Origin: CBDUQI01 sp965369325
GTDB lineage: Bacteria > Pseudomonadota > Gammaproteobacteria > Steroidobacterales > JBCBZW01
DNA length: 40,819 nucleotides
Assembly (NCBI GenBank): GCA_965369325.1
Contig: CBDUQI010000025.1
Coordinates: 1-40,819 of the forward strand
Reading direction: 5' to 3'
In this document: piece by piece, positions 8,605-16,537 of the stretch
How the letters are laid out: each line of letters begins with the position of its first letter
Numbering within the stretch: position 1 is the first letter of the stretch
Notes under the pieces: generated by a model
What the model saw: the letters and a program-made list of their open reading frames with translations, nothing else
Databases searched by the model: none
Told to the model about the DNA's origin: nothing
Translations under genes and position numbers: made by a program

Positions 8605-9591
8605 ATGACATTGAAGATTATTAGCGCCGGGCAGGTGCGACAGCTGCTGCCGATGAACGAGTGCATTGAGGCGATGGCACTCGCGATGGCCGCCGCCAGC
8701 GCTGGCGACGTTAAGGTGCCGTTGCGGAGCATGATGCCGCTGATCGATGACAGCGCGCATTTTGCGCTGATGCCTGGGTCTACGCTGCAGCCGCCGGTGT
8801 ACGGCGCCAAGATACTCAGTCTGCACCCAGCCAACAGTGCGGCGGGGCGACCGGTGATTCAGGGCTTTGTTACGTTGTTCGATCACCACACGGGCAGTCC
8901 GCTGTGCGTTATCGAGGGGGCGACGCTGACGGCGATCCGAACGGCTGCAGCCTCCGGTCTTGCCACCCGGTGTCTGGCGCCAGCGCAGGCCTGCACGCAC
9001 GGCGTGTTCGGCACCGGCGTGCAGGCGGTGACGCACATCGAGGCAATCGCGGCCGTGCGACCGATTGAACGGGTAGTGATCTGGGGGCGTGACTACGCCA
9101 AGGCGCAGTGGCTGGCCGACCAACAAAACGCCCGCGCCGGGTTGAGCGTATCGGCGACCCGCGATCCACGCGAGGCTGCCGCGTGCGAGGTGATCAGCAC
9201 CGTCACGGCCGCGAGCGAACCCATCCTGCACGGCGCGTGGGTGGCACCAGGCACGCACGTGAATCTGGTGGGCGCACATCGCGCCGATGCCCGCGAGGCG
9301 GACAGCGAGCTGATCGCCGCCAGTGCGCTGTATACGGATTTACTTGAGTCGCTGTTAAATGAAGGCGGCGATGTTGCGATCCCCATTGCGCAGGGCGACA
9401 TTGATGCGAGCCACATTCGCGGCGAGATTGGTGATGTGTTGCGGCAGAAAATCAACGGCCGCACAGACCCGCAGGAGATTACGGTGTACAAGTCCCTCGG
9501 CGTTACAGCGCAGGATTTATTCGCCGCACATACGGTGTATACCAACGCCCTGGCGCAGGGTCTCGGCGCGGATGTTGAGTTTCATTCGTGA
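8605..9591 (+). CDS. Ornithine cyclodeaminase/mu-crystallin family protein
   Basis: A 328-residue NAD(P)-dependent protein of the ornithine cyclodeaminase/mu-crystallin family. Seen: the substrate-loop region VYGAKILSLHP, then IEGATLTAIRTAAASGLAT, then the Rossmann motif GTGVQA followed by IERVVIWGRD. Family members include ornithine cyclodeaminase, alanine dehydrogenase (archaeal) and ketimine (pyrroline/piperideine-2-carboxylate) reductases; sequence alone does not separate them. GGGAG lies 5 nt before the ATG. A Tat-signal FAD amine oxidase follows on the same strand, so an oxidase-made cyclic imine reduced by this enzyme is a possible pairing (inference). Confidence 0.9.
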   Translation: MTLKIISAGQVRQLLPMNECIEAMALAMAAASAGDVKVPLRSMMPLIDDSAHFALMPGSTLQPPVYGAKILSLHPANSAAGRPVIQGFVTLFDHHTGSPLCVIEGATLTAIRTAAASGLATRCLAPAQACTHGVFGTGVQAVTHIEAIAAVRPIERVVIWGRDYAKAQWLADQQNARAGLSVSATRDPREAAACEVISTVTAASEPILHGAWVAPGTHVNLVGAHRADAREADSELIAASALYTDLLESLLNEGGDVAIPIAQGDIDASHIRGEIGDVLRQKINGRTDPQEITVYKSLGVTAQDLFAAHTVYTNALAQGLGADVEFHS

Positions 9592-9659
9592 GGTTAGCGG
9601 CATCCCCATGCGGTTGCGCCGCGCGGCGTTTGCCACCGCGTTGAGTGCCTAGGGGGCCC

Positions 9660-10910
9660 ATGATGGATCGTCGTACTTTTATGCGCGCATTGTCGCTGGC
9701 GGGGCTTGCCGGCAGCGCTCGTGTGCTCGCCGGCACTCCGGTGAGCGGGCATGCCGGTAAGGGCACTGCTGCGCCCCGGGTACAGCGGGTGGCCGTCATC
9801 GGTGCGGGAATCGTTGGCGCGAGCATCGCCTATTATCTGGCCCGCCGCGGATGCGAAGTGCTCATCCTCGATCAGAACGCCCCGGCCGCGCAAGCCTCCG
9901 GCAACACCTTTGCCTGGATTAACGCGGCCTACGTTAAGCTGCCGCACAGTTACCATCTGCTCAGCACTTATTCGCTTAACGAGTATCACCGTCTGGCCGC
10001 GCAGGTGCGGATACCCGTGCGTTGGGGCGGCAGCCTGGAGTGGTACGACACGCAAGCCGGCAGCGCCGAGCTGATTGACGGCGTCGCAAATCTGCAGCGT
10101 TTTGGCTCGCCCACATGGATGATCCCAGCTCGACGGGCGCGGGTGCTTGAACCGGCCCTGCGGCTGCCACAGGACACCCCGGTTGCTCATTGCACGCAGG
10201 ACGGCACGGTGGATGCGCCCGCTGCGACGCGCCTGCTGGTGCAATGCGCGGTGGATTTCGGCGCTACCTTGATGGCCCCGGCGAAGGTGACGGCGCTACA
10301 ACCACATCGTAGTGGCATGCGGGTAGTGAGTAACGTCGAGACCTTCGAGGTGGACCTGGCTGTAGCGGCTGCAGGCGTAGGTACCAGCGAGCTGGCCGCG
10401 ATGGTCGGCCTGGAGCTCAAACAGCGTGCGACCCCCGGCGTGATTGTGACCACAGAACCGATGAAGCCCCTGCTGGGCACGGTGCTCTACGGCCCCGGCG
10501 CTCATCTGCATCAGCAGGATGACGGCCGCATTGTAATCGGCGAGAAAGCCGGTGCGCCGACCGGTCCGCTGCACGCGCAGCATCTGGCGCAACGGCCGAA
10601 CGTCTACCCCACCCCCGAGCTTGCGGCGCAGCATGCACAACGGGTGCTGGCGACGGCCCGACGGTTAGTGCCAGCGCTGGGGGAACCGAAAGTGCAGCGG
10701 GTCGGCATCGGCTGGCGACCGCGACCGGTGGACGGGTTGCCGATCATTGGTCGACCGGTGGGGCTGGCATCAATGTATCTGGCGGTGATGCACAGCGGCG
10801 TGACCCTGGCGCCGATTATCGGGCACCTGGCAGCACTGGAAATTCTGGATGGCGTGCGCGCGGATTTGCTGACTGACTTTCGTTTTGAGCGGACGTTAAA
10901 CCGGGCGTAA
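9660..10910 (+). CDS. Tat-signal FAD-dependent amine/amino-acid oxidoreductase (DAO family)
   Basis: About 416 residues. The N-terminus has a twin-arginine signal (DRRTFMRALSLAGLAGSA, ending near VLAG). The FAD-binding motif VAVIGAGIVGASIAYYLA follows, and the C-terminal WRPRPVDGLPIIG is typical of DadA/glycine-oxidase-like flavoproteins. It probably oxidises an amino acid or secondary amine outside the cytoplasm. AGGGGG at 9651-9656 serves ATG codons at 9660 and 9663; a GTG at 9645 in frame lies before that site and is less likely. It is the last gene before a convergent boundary. A D-amino-acid dehydrogenase is the closest functional guess; the substrate is not known. Confidence 0.88.
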   Translation: MMDRRTFMRALSLAGLAGSARVLAGTPVSGHAGKGTAAPRVQRVAVIGAGIVGASIAYYLARRGCEVLILDQNAPAAQASGNTFAWINAAYVKLPHSYHLLSTYSLNEYHRLAAQVRIPVRWGGSLEWYDTQAGSAELIDGVANLQRFGSPTWMIPARRARVLEPALRLPQDTPVAHCTQDGTVDAPAATRLLVQCAVDFGATLMAPAKVTALQPHRSGMRVVSNVETFEVDLAVAAAGVGTSELAAMVGLELKQRATPGVIVTTEPMKPLLGTVLYGPGAHLHQQDDGRIVIGEKAGAPTGPLHAQHLAQRPNVYPTPELAAQHAQRVLATARRLVPALGEPKVQRVGIGWRPRPVDGLPIIGRPVGLASMYLAVMHSGVTLAPIIGHLAALEILDGVRADLLTDFRFERTLNRA

Positions 10911-10986
10911 CCGCACACGCCGGACTCGGGGATGCAGTACACCGCGGGCGATGTCGGTATGCCGTACTCAGCTTATGTGCGATCGG

Positions 10987-12006
10987 TCAGCGAATCAGAT
11001 TCGTGCCCAGTCTTGCCAGCGGTCCGACCATCGCCTTCAGTTCGCCCGCTTTCGCGTTGGAAGCATTGCCGTCCTGTGCGCGTTTGATCACACCTTGCAG
11101 GATTGCGGCCAATCGGAAGTAACAAAAGACCATGTAGAAGTCCCAGTCTTCGATGCCCTCGCGGCCTGTCTTCTCGCAGTAGCTCGCCACATACTGCTCA
11201 TCGCTTGGGATGCCCAACTGTGAACGATCAACACCCGCGAGCCCTTTGATGCGGCCAACACCGGGCAGCCCCCAGCCCATGCATTGATAAGACAAATCCG
11301 CGAGTGGATGCCCCAGCGTGGACAGCTCCCAGTCCAGTATCGCGATAATGCGTGGCTCGGTTGGATGGAACATGATGTTGTCCAGCCGGTAATCGCCATG
11401 CACCAAACTCACACTGCCATCGTCATGCGGCATGTTGGCAGGCAACCAGTTGATGAGGGTTTCCATCTCAGGTACTTGGTCGGTCTGCGAGGCGTGGTAT
11501 TGCTTGGTCCAGCGGGCAATCTGGCGTCCGAAGTAATTGCCGGGCTTACCGTAGTCGGACAAGCCCACCGCTGCCGGGTCGACGCTGTGTAGAGCGGCCA
11601 GCACACGGTTGGTTTCTTGGTAGATGGCGCTGCGCTGCGCGTTGCTTTGCACCTCTGGCAGGGTGGGATCCCAGAACACGCGCCCTTCCAAATACTCCAT
11701 GATGAAAAACATGGAGCCGATAACGTTGTCGTCTTCGCACAGCAAGTAGGTTTTAGGTACGGGTACATCCGTGTCCGCCAGGGCGGTTATCACTCGGAAC
11801 TCACGGTCAACCGCGTGCGCGGATTTGAGCAGCACGCCAGGCGGTTTGCGGCGAAGGACGTATTGCTTATTGCCGCTGGTGAGTTTGAAGGTGGGATTGG
11901 ATTGCCCGCCGGCAAATTTCTCAGCCTGCAGGTCGTCACCGAAATCGGGAATACGTTCTGCGAGATAAGGCTGCAGTCGCGAGGTGTCTAGATCTTGTGC
12001 GCTCAT
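10987..12006 (-). CDS. Phosphotransferase-family protein (aminoglycoside phosphotransferase fold, ACAD10-like)
   Basis: About 339 residues with the APH-type kinase fold. Seen: LVHGDYRLDNIMFHP (catalytic-loop HGD with the downstream Asn), AILDWELSTLGHPLADLSY (metal-binding Asp), and an N-terminal nucleotide-binding segment with YVLRRKPPG. Relatives are the kinase-like domain of human ACAD10/11 and bacterial proteins beside acyl-CoA dehydrogenases, thought to phosphorylate hydroxyacyl substrates. No acyl-CoA dehydrogenase is adjacent here. ATG at 12006 (MSAQDLDTSRL) is preferred over an in-frame TTG at 12015; no clear ribosome-binding site is seen for either. Confidence 0.87.
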   Translation of the reverse strand: MSAQDLDTSRLQPYLAERIPDFGDDLQAEKFAGGQSNPTFKLTSGNKQYVLRRKPPGVLLKSAHAVDREFRVITALADTDVPVPKTYLLCEDDNVIGSMFFIMEYLEGRVFWDPTLPEVQSNAQRSAIYQETNRVLAALHSVDPAAVGLSDYGKPGNYFGRQIARWTKQYHASQTDQVPEMETLINWLPANMPHDDGSVSLVHGDYRLDNIMFHPTEPRIIAILDWELSTLGHPLADLSYQCMGWGLPGVGRIKGLAGVDRSQLGIPSDEQYVASYCEKTGREGIEDWDFYMVFCYFRLAAILQGVIKRAQDGNASNAKAGELKAMVGPLARLGTNLIR

Positions 12007-12067
12007 GGTGCGCAATTGTAGCGTGGATGGTGCGCTTAGGTGCGCGGTGCAAACACATCGGCAGGGT

Positions 12068-12590
12068 TTAGTCGATTAACCCTTCCGCGCGCAGGGCTTC
12101 GATGGCCTCCGCGTCCGCCGCGCCAGTGGACTCATCGTCGATCAACCCCTCCTGGCGCAGTTGCTCTTCCAGTTGTTGGTCGGCCACAGCGTCCTTGTCC
12201 GGCAGCTCATCGTCGATCAGCCCGAGATCCCGCAGCTCCTGCTCCACCCGGTGGTCCTGGTCAGCCTCTTCGTCTTCTGGGTCGTCCTCAATCAGGCCCT
12301 CTTCGCGCAACGCGTCCTCAACGGCTCTGTCCACGTCATCCGTATTGTCATCCTCGGGTGCTTCCTCCAGCAGGCCTTCGTCCCATAGATCCTGCTCGAT
12401 CTGGTGGTCGTCGTTGGCGCGCTGGGCCGGTTGCGGGTCGTTGTCGATCAGCCCTTCCTCGCGCAGGGATTGCGCCAGCAGGGCGTCATGGTCAGGCGCC
12501 TCCTCGGTGAGCGGCTCATCGATGTGGCCGTCTGCACGCAAGGCGTCAATCAACGCCTGATCCTGGGTACTGATGCCGCCCCACTCGGGT
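12068..12590 (-). repeat. DNA encoding seven 22-26-aa acidic repeats
   Basis: In-frame degenerate tandem repeat inside the unknown acidic protein. Each unit has a core of the form aL-R-x-E-G-L-I-D followed by an acidic linker rich in Asp, Glu, Pro and Gln. The DNA copies differ in codon choice, so the array is old or selected at protein level rather than a recent slippage product. Confidence 0.8.
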
Positions 12591-13255
12591 GCCGCAGGGC
12601 CTTCCGGCGGCGCGGCGTCGGTGCTGATGGCAATGTGGATGAGGTGACGCGCGAGGTCCGCGCCGTCGCGCTGCGCCTTAACGGCCATTGCGGCATCGGT
12701 CTCGCCGATCCACAAACTGACCAACGGGGCGGCTGCGGTGTCATCGTAGCCCGCCAGGAAAAACACGGTCGCTTCGTTAGCGCCGCAAAACATCGCGTTT
12801 AGTTGTTCAGCGGTGCCGTGCACGGTTACGGTCGGCAGGTTGTTGGAGCAACCCAGTGAGGCGCCCGTGTCTGCCGGTTCTACGACAAAGACGCCGCTGT
12901 CGGTCTGCAGGTTAATCGCCAGCGTCGCATCTTCCGCATCGGTCCCGCTAAGCAGTTGGATGCCGGTGCCGTGGAGCGGCAGAAATTCTCCTTCCACCGC
13001 CGTCAGCGAGGCGGGCGCCTGTAACAACGCATCGCCCGTCAGACCCGTTAGCGAAGGTTGTTTTGCAAGGTCGTCCAGTCGCGCAACCTGATGCCCTGTG
13101 CGTACCAGCAGCGTGCGTGCGCGCGATAGCGCACCGCTGGGCAAATACCGCCCGACCGCGTCCAAGTCCAGCGGTGGCGGTGGCGGTGGCGGCATCGGCT
13201 GCGGCTGCGGGGGCGTGGGGTTGGTCGCGCTGTGGCTTGTGAATGCCTCGGTCAT
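12068..13255 (-). CDS. Acidic protein with seven C-terminal LREEGLID-type tandem repeats, function unknown
   Basis: About 395 residues, no recognised family. The N-terminus is proline-rich (PPQPQPMPPPPPPP). A middle region of about 200 residues looks globular and includes a short Cys-containing stretch. The C-terminal 165 residues are strongly acidic and carry seven copies of a 9-residue core: ALRADGHID, SLREEGLID, DLWDEGLLE, ALREEGLIE, ELRDLGLID, QLRQEGLID and ALRAEGLID. They are spaced 22-26 residues apart, and the last copy is the very C-terminus. There is no signal peptide, so it is probably cytoplasmic. It starts 7 nt after the stop of the upstream membrane protein, so the two probably work together. 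The repeats could be docking helices for a multivalent partner. Confidence 0.8.
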   Translation of the reverse strand: MTEAFTSHSATNPTPPQPQPMPPPPPPPLDLDAVGRYLPSGALSRARTLLVRTGHQVARLDDLAKQPSLTGLTGDALLQAPASLTAVEGEFLPLHGTGIQLLSGTDAEDATLAINLQTDSGVFVVEPADTGASLGCSNNLPTVTVHGTAEQLNAMFCGANEATVFFLAGYDDTAAAPLVSLWIGETDAAMAVKAQRDGADLARHLIHIAISTDAAPPEGPAAPEWGGISTQDQALIDALRADGHIDEPLTEEAPDHDALLAQSLREEGLIDNDPQPAQRANDDHQIEQDLWDEGLLEEAPEDDNTDDVDRAVEDALREEGLIEDDPEDEEADQDHRVEQELRDLGLIDDELPDKDAVADQQLEEQLRQEGLIDDESTGAADAEAIEALRAEGLID

Positions 13256-13262
13256 TGTTGTG

Positions 13263-14339
13263 TTACTGCCCGAAGTAGTTGCGCAGGTTGCGCCACAGCA
13301 CCCAGGCATTGGCTTGCCTGCTGGCCTCGATCCGGGCATGGCCGCTCAGTCCGCCCTTGCTCACCAGTTGCCTCTGCGGGTCGTCAACGAGTGCGCTGAT
13401 TCGCTGGCGGGTCTGCCCGTTCACTTTGCGGGTGCTCACCTGTACCTCGCCGAGGGTAAACGGGAAATCAGTGACCGGATCGGATATGAGTGTAAACACG
13501 CCGAGCTGGCCTGGGCGTATAAGGTCGCTGTCCTGCAGGGCAAGTTCGATAAAGATGCGATGCTGTTCACCCCCCTTTGGTGAGGCGGAGGCGGTCGCTG
13601 GCACAGTGGTGGGTGGGGTTAGCGAGGTATCCAGCTCCAGCGCTAACGAGCCCGCAGCCGCAGCGCTGTGCAAGTTGCTGCTCGTCAGCTCCCACCTTGA
13701 GCGGGAGGTGGTGGCAGAAATACGATCCTGGCTTGCCGGGCCAACCACTGCAGCGGCCACCACGTGAAAGTCGCTGGGTTGGGTCAGCCAGCCGCCGAAG
13801 GCGGTGCCGACGATGGCAATACAGATGACGAACATACGGGCCGCACGCGGCGTCCGTGCGGGCGCGCTTTTGGGATAACCGCTGGTGCTGGTGGGGTCAG
13901 GGGCCTGGATCAGCGCGCCCAAATCCGGTGGCGGCGCCGGCGCCGGCGGCGGTGGTTCCTCATTGCGCGGATACAGCAGCGCGAAAACGTGCAGGTTCCA
14001 GTCGATCAGGGTCTGCGCGGTATCTACCTGCTCAACACCCAGCCCAATAAAGCTCAGTTGTAACTCGAACTTGCCCCGCTCATTCTGAAAAAAACTGATC
14101 AGATGGTGAGGTGTTTGTTCCGGATCGACCTCTGCGCTCGCGTCACTTTCGTAACGCTCCTCCTGTGCTGGCGTACCGTACTTAAGTACATTGAGGCGCG
14201 CGGTGCGGCAGCCGGGCAGCATATTGGCCAGCAGCATCAGCCACTGGCGAAGTTGCAGCGGTCCCTCTTCGCTCGCCTGGCCAATCGGGACAATGGCGTT
14301 GTCTGGCTTGCTCGCCGCGTATAGCGCGTTCTGGTGAAT
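13263..14339 (-). CDS. Single-pass membrane protein with membrane-fusion-protein-like C-terminus; probable AUU start
   Basis: About 358 residues. A cytoplasmic N-terminal half (LRQWLMLLANMLPGCRTA ...) is followed by a proline-rich linker (EEPPPPAPAPPPD), one transmembrane helix (MFVICIAIVGTAFGGWL) and a periplasmic domain. The end of that domain (IRPGQLGVFTLIS ... GGLSGHARIEA ... WVLWRNLRNYF) resembles the terminal beta-domain of HlyD/M50-associated membrane fusion proteins; this is a weak similarity. The reading frame is open and protein-like upstream of the first ATG (14237) up to a stop near 14460, with no ATG, GTG or TTG. A perfect AGGGGAGG at 14347-14354 sits 7 nt before an in-frame ATT at 14337-14339, so initiation at AUU is likely. 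If ATG 14237 is used, the protein is 324 residues. Confidence 0.75.
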   Translation of the reverse strand: MHQNALYAASKPDNAIVPIGQASEEGPLQLRQWLMLLANMLPGCRTARLNVLKYGTPAQEERYESDASAEVDPEQTPHHLISFFQNERGKFELQLSFIGLGVEQVDTAQTLIDWNLHVFALLYPRNEEPPPPAPAPPPDLGALIQAPDPTSTSGYPKSAPARTPRAARMFVICIAIVGTAFGGWLTQPSDFHVVAAAVVGPASQDRISATTSRSRWELTSSNLHSAAAAGSLALELDTSLTPPTTVPATASASPKGGEQHRIFIELALQDSDLIRPGQLGVFTLISDPVTDFPFTLGEVQVSTRKVNGQTRQRISALVDDPQRQLVSKGGLSGHARIEASRQANAWVLWRNLRNYFGQ

Positions 14340-14346
14340 GGTGGTG

Positions 14347-14354
14347 CCTCCCCT
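14347..14354 (-). promoter_or_regulatory. Strong Shine-Dalgarno AGGGGAGG before a probable AUU start codon
   Basis: On the minus strand AGGGGAGG is followed by a 7-nt spacer (CACCACC) and then ATT, in frame with the membrane protein. No ATG, GTG or TTG exists in frame between this site and the ATG at 14237, 98 nt downstream, where no comparable site is seen. AUU starts are rare (infC and pcnB in E. coli) and can mark autoregulated translation. Confidence 0.6.
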
Positions 14355-14530
14355 GCACTGGATAGCGCAGGGAAAGTTACCGGCCAGCGCACATTTGCAC
14401 CGTGATCTGTTGGGTAATTTGACTAAGTACGAATGCCCGAAAGCACTTATGTAACAGGCTTATGCTGATTATTGCGACGTGATGCGTGCTTTGTCTTTTG
14501 ACAGAACCGTTAAGTGTCCGGTGCCACTCA

Positions 14531-15133
14531 CTAGATGACGATGAGGAAACTGGCTTGTTGGGTGGATGGATCAACATCCACCAAGCGGGTGGTTTGCTGC
14601 GCATCGCCATGTGAAGACATTGACCGGTTGCGCGTGCCGCCAAGTTGCTCAAAGTACACCTGGCTGGTCAGCAGCACTTCTTGCGCCTGCCAGACTTTGT
14701 AGTGGATGTGGGCTGGGCGGCGGCCGTAAGCGCCGGGGACGTAAGTACGGAACGCGAATTGCCCTTGCTCGTCAGCGCTCGCCTCGCCCCAGTACAAAAA
14801 GTCGTCCCAACGCTCGCCATCGCTGGAGTCCGCCGGATGGCGATATCGCCCCAGCATGTCGGTCTGCCAGATATCCAGCAGCACGCCCGCCATGGGGGTG
14901 CGATCCCGGCGTAACACCTGACCGCGCAGTTGCAGCACCTTGCCCCGGGGCGGGCCGGTGATCAGGTCATGGGTGCGGTTGCGTGGGCCTTTGGGATAGT
15001 ACGGGCCTTCGTAGTCACGCGGTGTTGCGATGAGCTTACCGGTGCCAGCGCCGGTCTCGGCCAGTGCTCGTGCCAATGGGGTTGCGGCCGCACCAGCGGC
15101 AACGGTCGACTGTATGAACTGTCGTCTTTTCAT
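14531..15133 (-). CDS. Tat-exported intradiol ring-cleavage dioxygenase-like protein
   Basis: A 200-residue protein beginning MKRRQFIQSTVAAGAAATP, a twin-arginine signal with Ala-rich core. The mature part is an intradiol-dioxygenase beta-sandwich: GPYYPKGP, LRGQVLRRD and VLLDIWQTD, then the non-haem Fe(III) ligands expected at Tyr97 (GRYRHP), Tyr136 and His142/His144 (AYGRRPAHIH). All four ligands are present, so catalysis is possible. The family includes protocatechuate 3,4-dioxygenase, but the single-chain exported forms have poorly known substrates, perhaps phenolics or polysaccharide-linked aromatics. GGGGAG lies 6-7 nt before the ATG. No beta-ketoadipate genes are adjacent. Confidence 0.88.
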   Translation of the reverse strand: MKRRQFIQSTVAAGAAATPLARALAETGAGTGKLIATPRDYEGPYYPKGPRNRTHDLITGPPRGKVLQLRGQVLRRDRTPMAGVLLDIWQTDMLGRYRHPADSSDGERWDDFLYWGEASADEQGQFAFRTYVPGAYGRRPAHIHYKVWQAQEVLLTSQVYFEQLGGTRNRSMSSHGDAQQTTRLVDVDPSTQQASFLIVI

Positions 15134-15346
15134 GCTCGTCTCCCCGCGCGCCGTCCATCGGATGGCGTGTGTATCCAATGCTTAACCCAGAATAGCACCC
15201 AAAATCGGCGGTTTACCGGGAAATCGGGTGGATGCGACAGACCGATGAGCCCTTGCGACGCGTTGCGGAGGTGAGTCGTTACCTCAGCTCGGGTGTGCCG
15301 GTGGATTTGCCGGAGCCAGGGGACTATCATTCGCCGGACAAGCCAA
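15134..15346. other. Intergenic region upstream of the tRNA gene
   Basis: 213 bp between the divergently placed intradiol-dioxygenase-like gene and tRNA-Arg. It must hold both promoters, but I see no convincing sigma-70 boxes. No open frame with coding character was found. Confidence 0.3.
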
Positions 15347-15423
15347 GCGCCCGTAGCTCAGCTGGATAGAGTACTGCCCTCCGAAGGCAGGGGTCAGAGG
15401 TTCGAATCCTCTCGGGCGCGCCA
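15347..15423 (+). tRNA. tRNA-Arg (anticodon CCG)
   Basis: A complete 77-nt cloverleaf including encoded CCA. The acceptor stem GCGCCCG (15347-15353) pairs with CGGGCGC (15413-15419), the discriminator is G, and CCA is at 15421-15423. The anticodon stem CTGCC/GGCAG encloses the loop CTCCGAA with anticodon CCG at 15381-15383. The T arm is CAGAG GTTCGAATC CTCTC-like. It reads CGG arginine codons. A T-run follows at once. The tRNA lies exactly where the sequence changes from GC-rich genes to the AT-richer sugar-acid cluster, but no integrase or duplicated 3' end is seen. Confidence 0.97.
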
Positions 15424-15554
15424 TTTTTTGTTTATCTGGAGTGTCCCGTACTTCGGGGCCGCTTTTGCGCATCCCTGCGCTTGGCGGTACTCGTGCATCC
15501 TGCACATCGCGCGCCATTCCAAAAAAGGGGACACTTTCTCCGTGTCAGCAGGAC

Positions 15555-16427
15555 CTATTTCAGCGGAGAGAACAAGGTCCGCCCGGCCGCCATATAAATG
15601 TCGTCATAGCGTATACCGCCGTTGCCATACGGAGCGTCGTGTGGCCCTGTATTCGAGATGGCCATGAAGTACGTTAGCGGCAACGTGCGCTGCATACGAA
15701 AATCTGCACCTTCGAATACGAGCCGTTGAGTTTCGAATTCACCACCGCGCAAATAAACATCGTATCGCTGTCCGCCGGTCTCGCGTCGGGCATTGTTCAC
15801 CACGTACCATAGTTCGTACCATTCGCCTGGTTGCAAAGGCTTCGCGGGCTCGCCTGTCGCGGGATTAACAATCTTGCTGTAGGCTTTTTCACCGCGTAAG
15901 ACCATTAGCGCCCCATCGTTCTTGTACCTATCCGATTCCTGCTTGTCAGTGATCCGGATCATCGGCTCGAACGAATCATAGTGCTGTATGGGAATGTCGG
16001 ATGCCGGGACGTTAACCAATCCGAAAGACTGATTGTTCGGAAAATACTCGACGTTAATGCGGGTATAAAACGTATATGTCTCACCAACCTGCACGGGAAT
16101 CGGAAGAGGCTTGAATCCGATCGCTTTGCGATTTCCTACCACACCATCGGCTGCAGGTTTCCTCAGCATATACTGATTGCCTGTTCCCGAGTCGTGGCGA
16201 ATCTCCGATATCTGTGGATTGGGCACATGGGGGTTCGTGTCGTTTTGCACGTCAATATTCGTCCAGCTCTCGAGTGCGTCTCCCGATTCGAAATTGTCTA
16301 TCAATAGCCAGGAAGATCTGCTATTGCCGGTCTCCACTGTCGAATCGTCCTTGCAAGCCGTACACAACAACAGTGCGGAGACTACCGCAAAACTCAATTT
16401 GGCAGAAATCAACTTCATATCCCGCAC
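15555..16427 (-). CDS. Predicted lipoprotein with jelly-roll-like extracellular domain, function unknown
   Basis: About 290 residues. The N-terminus is MKLISAKLSFAVVSALLLCTAC with Cys as a probable lipidation site followed by KDD, so outer-membrane anchoring is likely. The rest is a beta-rich domain (LLIDNFESGDALESWTN, GETYTFYTRINVEYF, GEWYELWYVVNNA, and IRYDDIYMAAG near the end) resembling concanavalin/laminin-G-like carbohydrate-binding folds in polysaccharide-use loci. A GTG at 16427 and ATG at 16418 are in frame; the ATG gives the cleaner signal peptide. It is divergent from the following lipoprotein across a short promoter region with a palindrome. A role in binding or lysing a polysaccharide is an inference from context. 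Confidence 0.82.
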   Translation of the reverse strand: MRDMKLISAKLSFAVVSALLLCTACKDDSTVETGNSRSSWLLIDNFESGDALESWTNIDVQNDTNPHVPNPQISEIRHDSGTGNQYMLRKPAADGVVGNRKAIGFKPLPIPVQVGETYTFYTRINVEYFPNNQSFGLVNVPASDIPIQHYDSFEPMIRITDKQESDRYKNDGALMVLRGEKAYSKIVNPATGEPAKPLQPGEWYELWYVVNNARRETGGQRYDVYLRGGEFETQRLVFEGADFRMQRTLPLTYFMAISNTGPHDAPYGNGGIRYDDIYMAAGRTLFSPLK

Positions 16428-16452
16428 AATGCGCCAGTTCGTTCGTGGCTGA

Positions 16453-16467
16453 GGTTACAATATAACC
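16453..16467. promoter_or_regulatory. GGTTA-n5-TAACC palindrome between divergent lipoprotein genes
   Basis: A 15-bp inverted repeat, GGTTACAATATAACC, lies 26-35 bp upstream of the minus-strand lipoprotein start and about 70 bp upstream of the plus-strand small gene. It sits in a short AT-rich divergent promoter region, a typical place for an operator. The binding protein is unknown. Confidence 0.4.
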
Positions 16468-16537
16468 AGATTTGACCAGTAATGAGTCTCGTCTACCTGC
16501 CGGCCAGGTCTCGTTCAGGAGCGAAGAGGAAAAGTAA

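Noticed and set aside
8397..8624. 75-aa plus-strand frame before the ornithine-cyclodeaminase-like gene
   Set aside because: Cys/Arg/Ser-rich composition, overlaps the real start and its Shine-Dalgarno, no recognisable domain.
15284..15517. Minus-strand frame across tRNA-Arg giving a protein with RGFEPLTPAFGGQYSIQLSYG
   Set aside because: This is the well-known spurious translation of the antisense strand of a tRNA gene, not a real protein.
15500..15560. GACAC-TTTCTCC-GTGTC stem-loop after the tRNA
   Set aside because: Only 5 bp with no T-run; too weak to call a terminator, though the flanking GGGGACACTTTCT resembles mobile-element scars.
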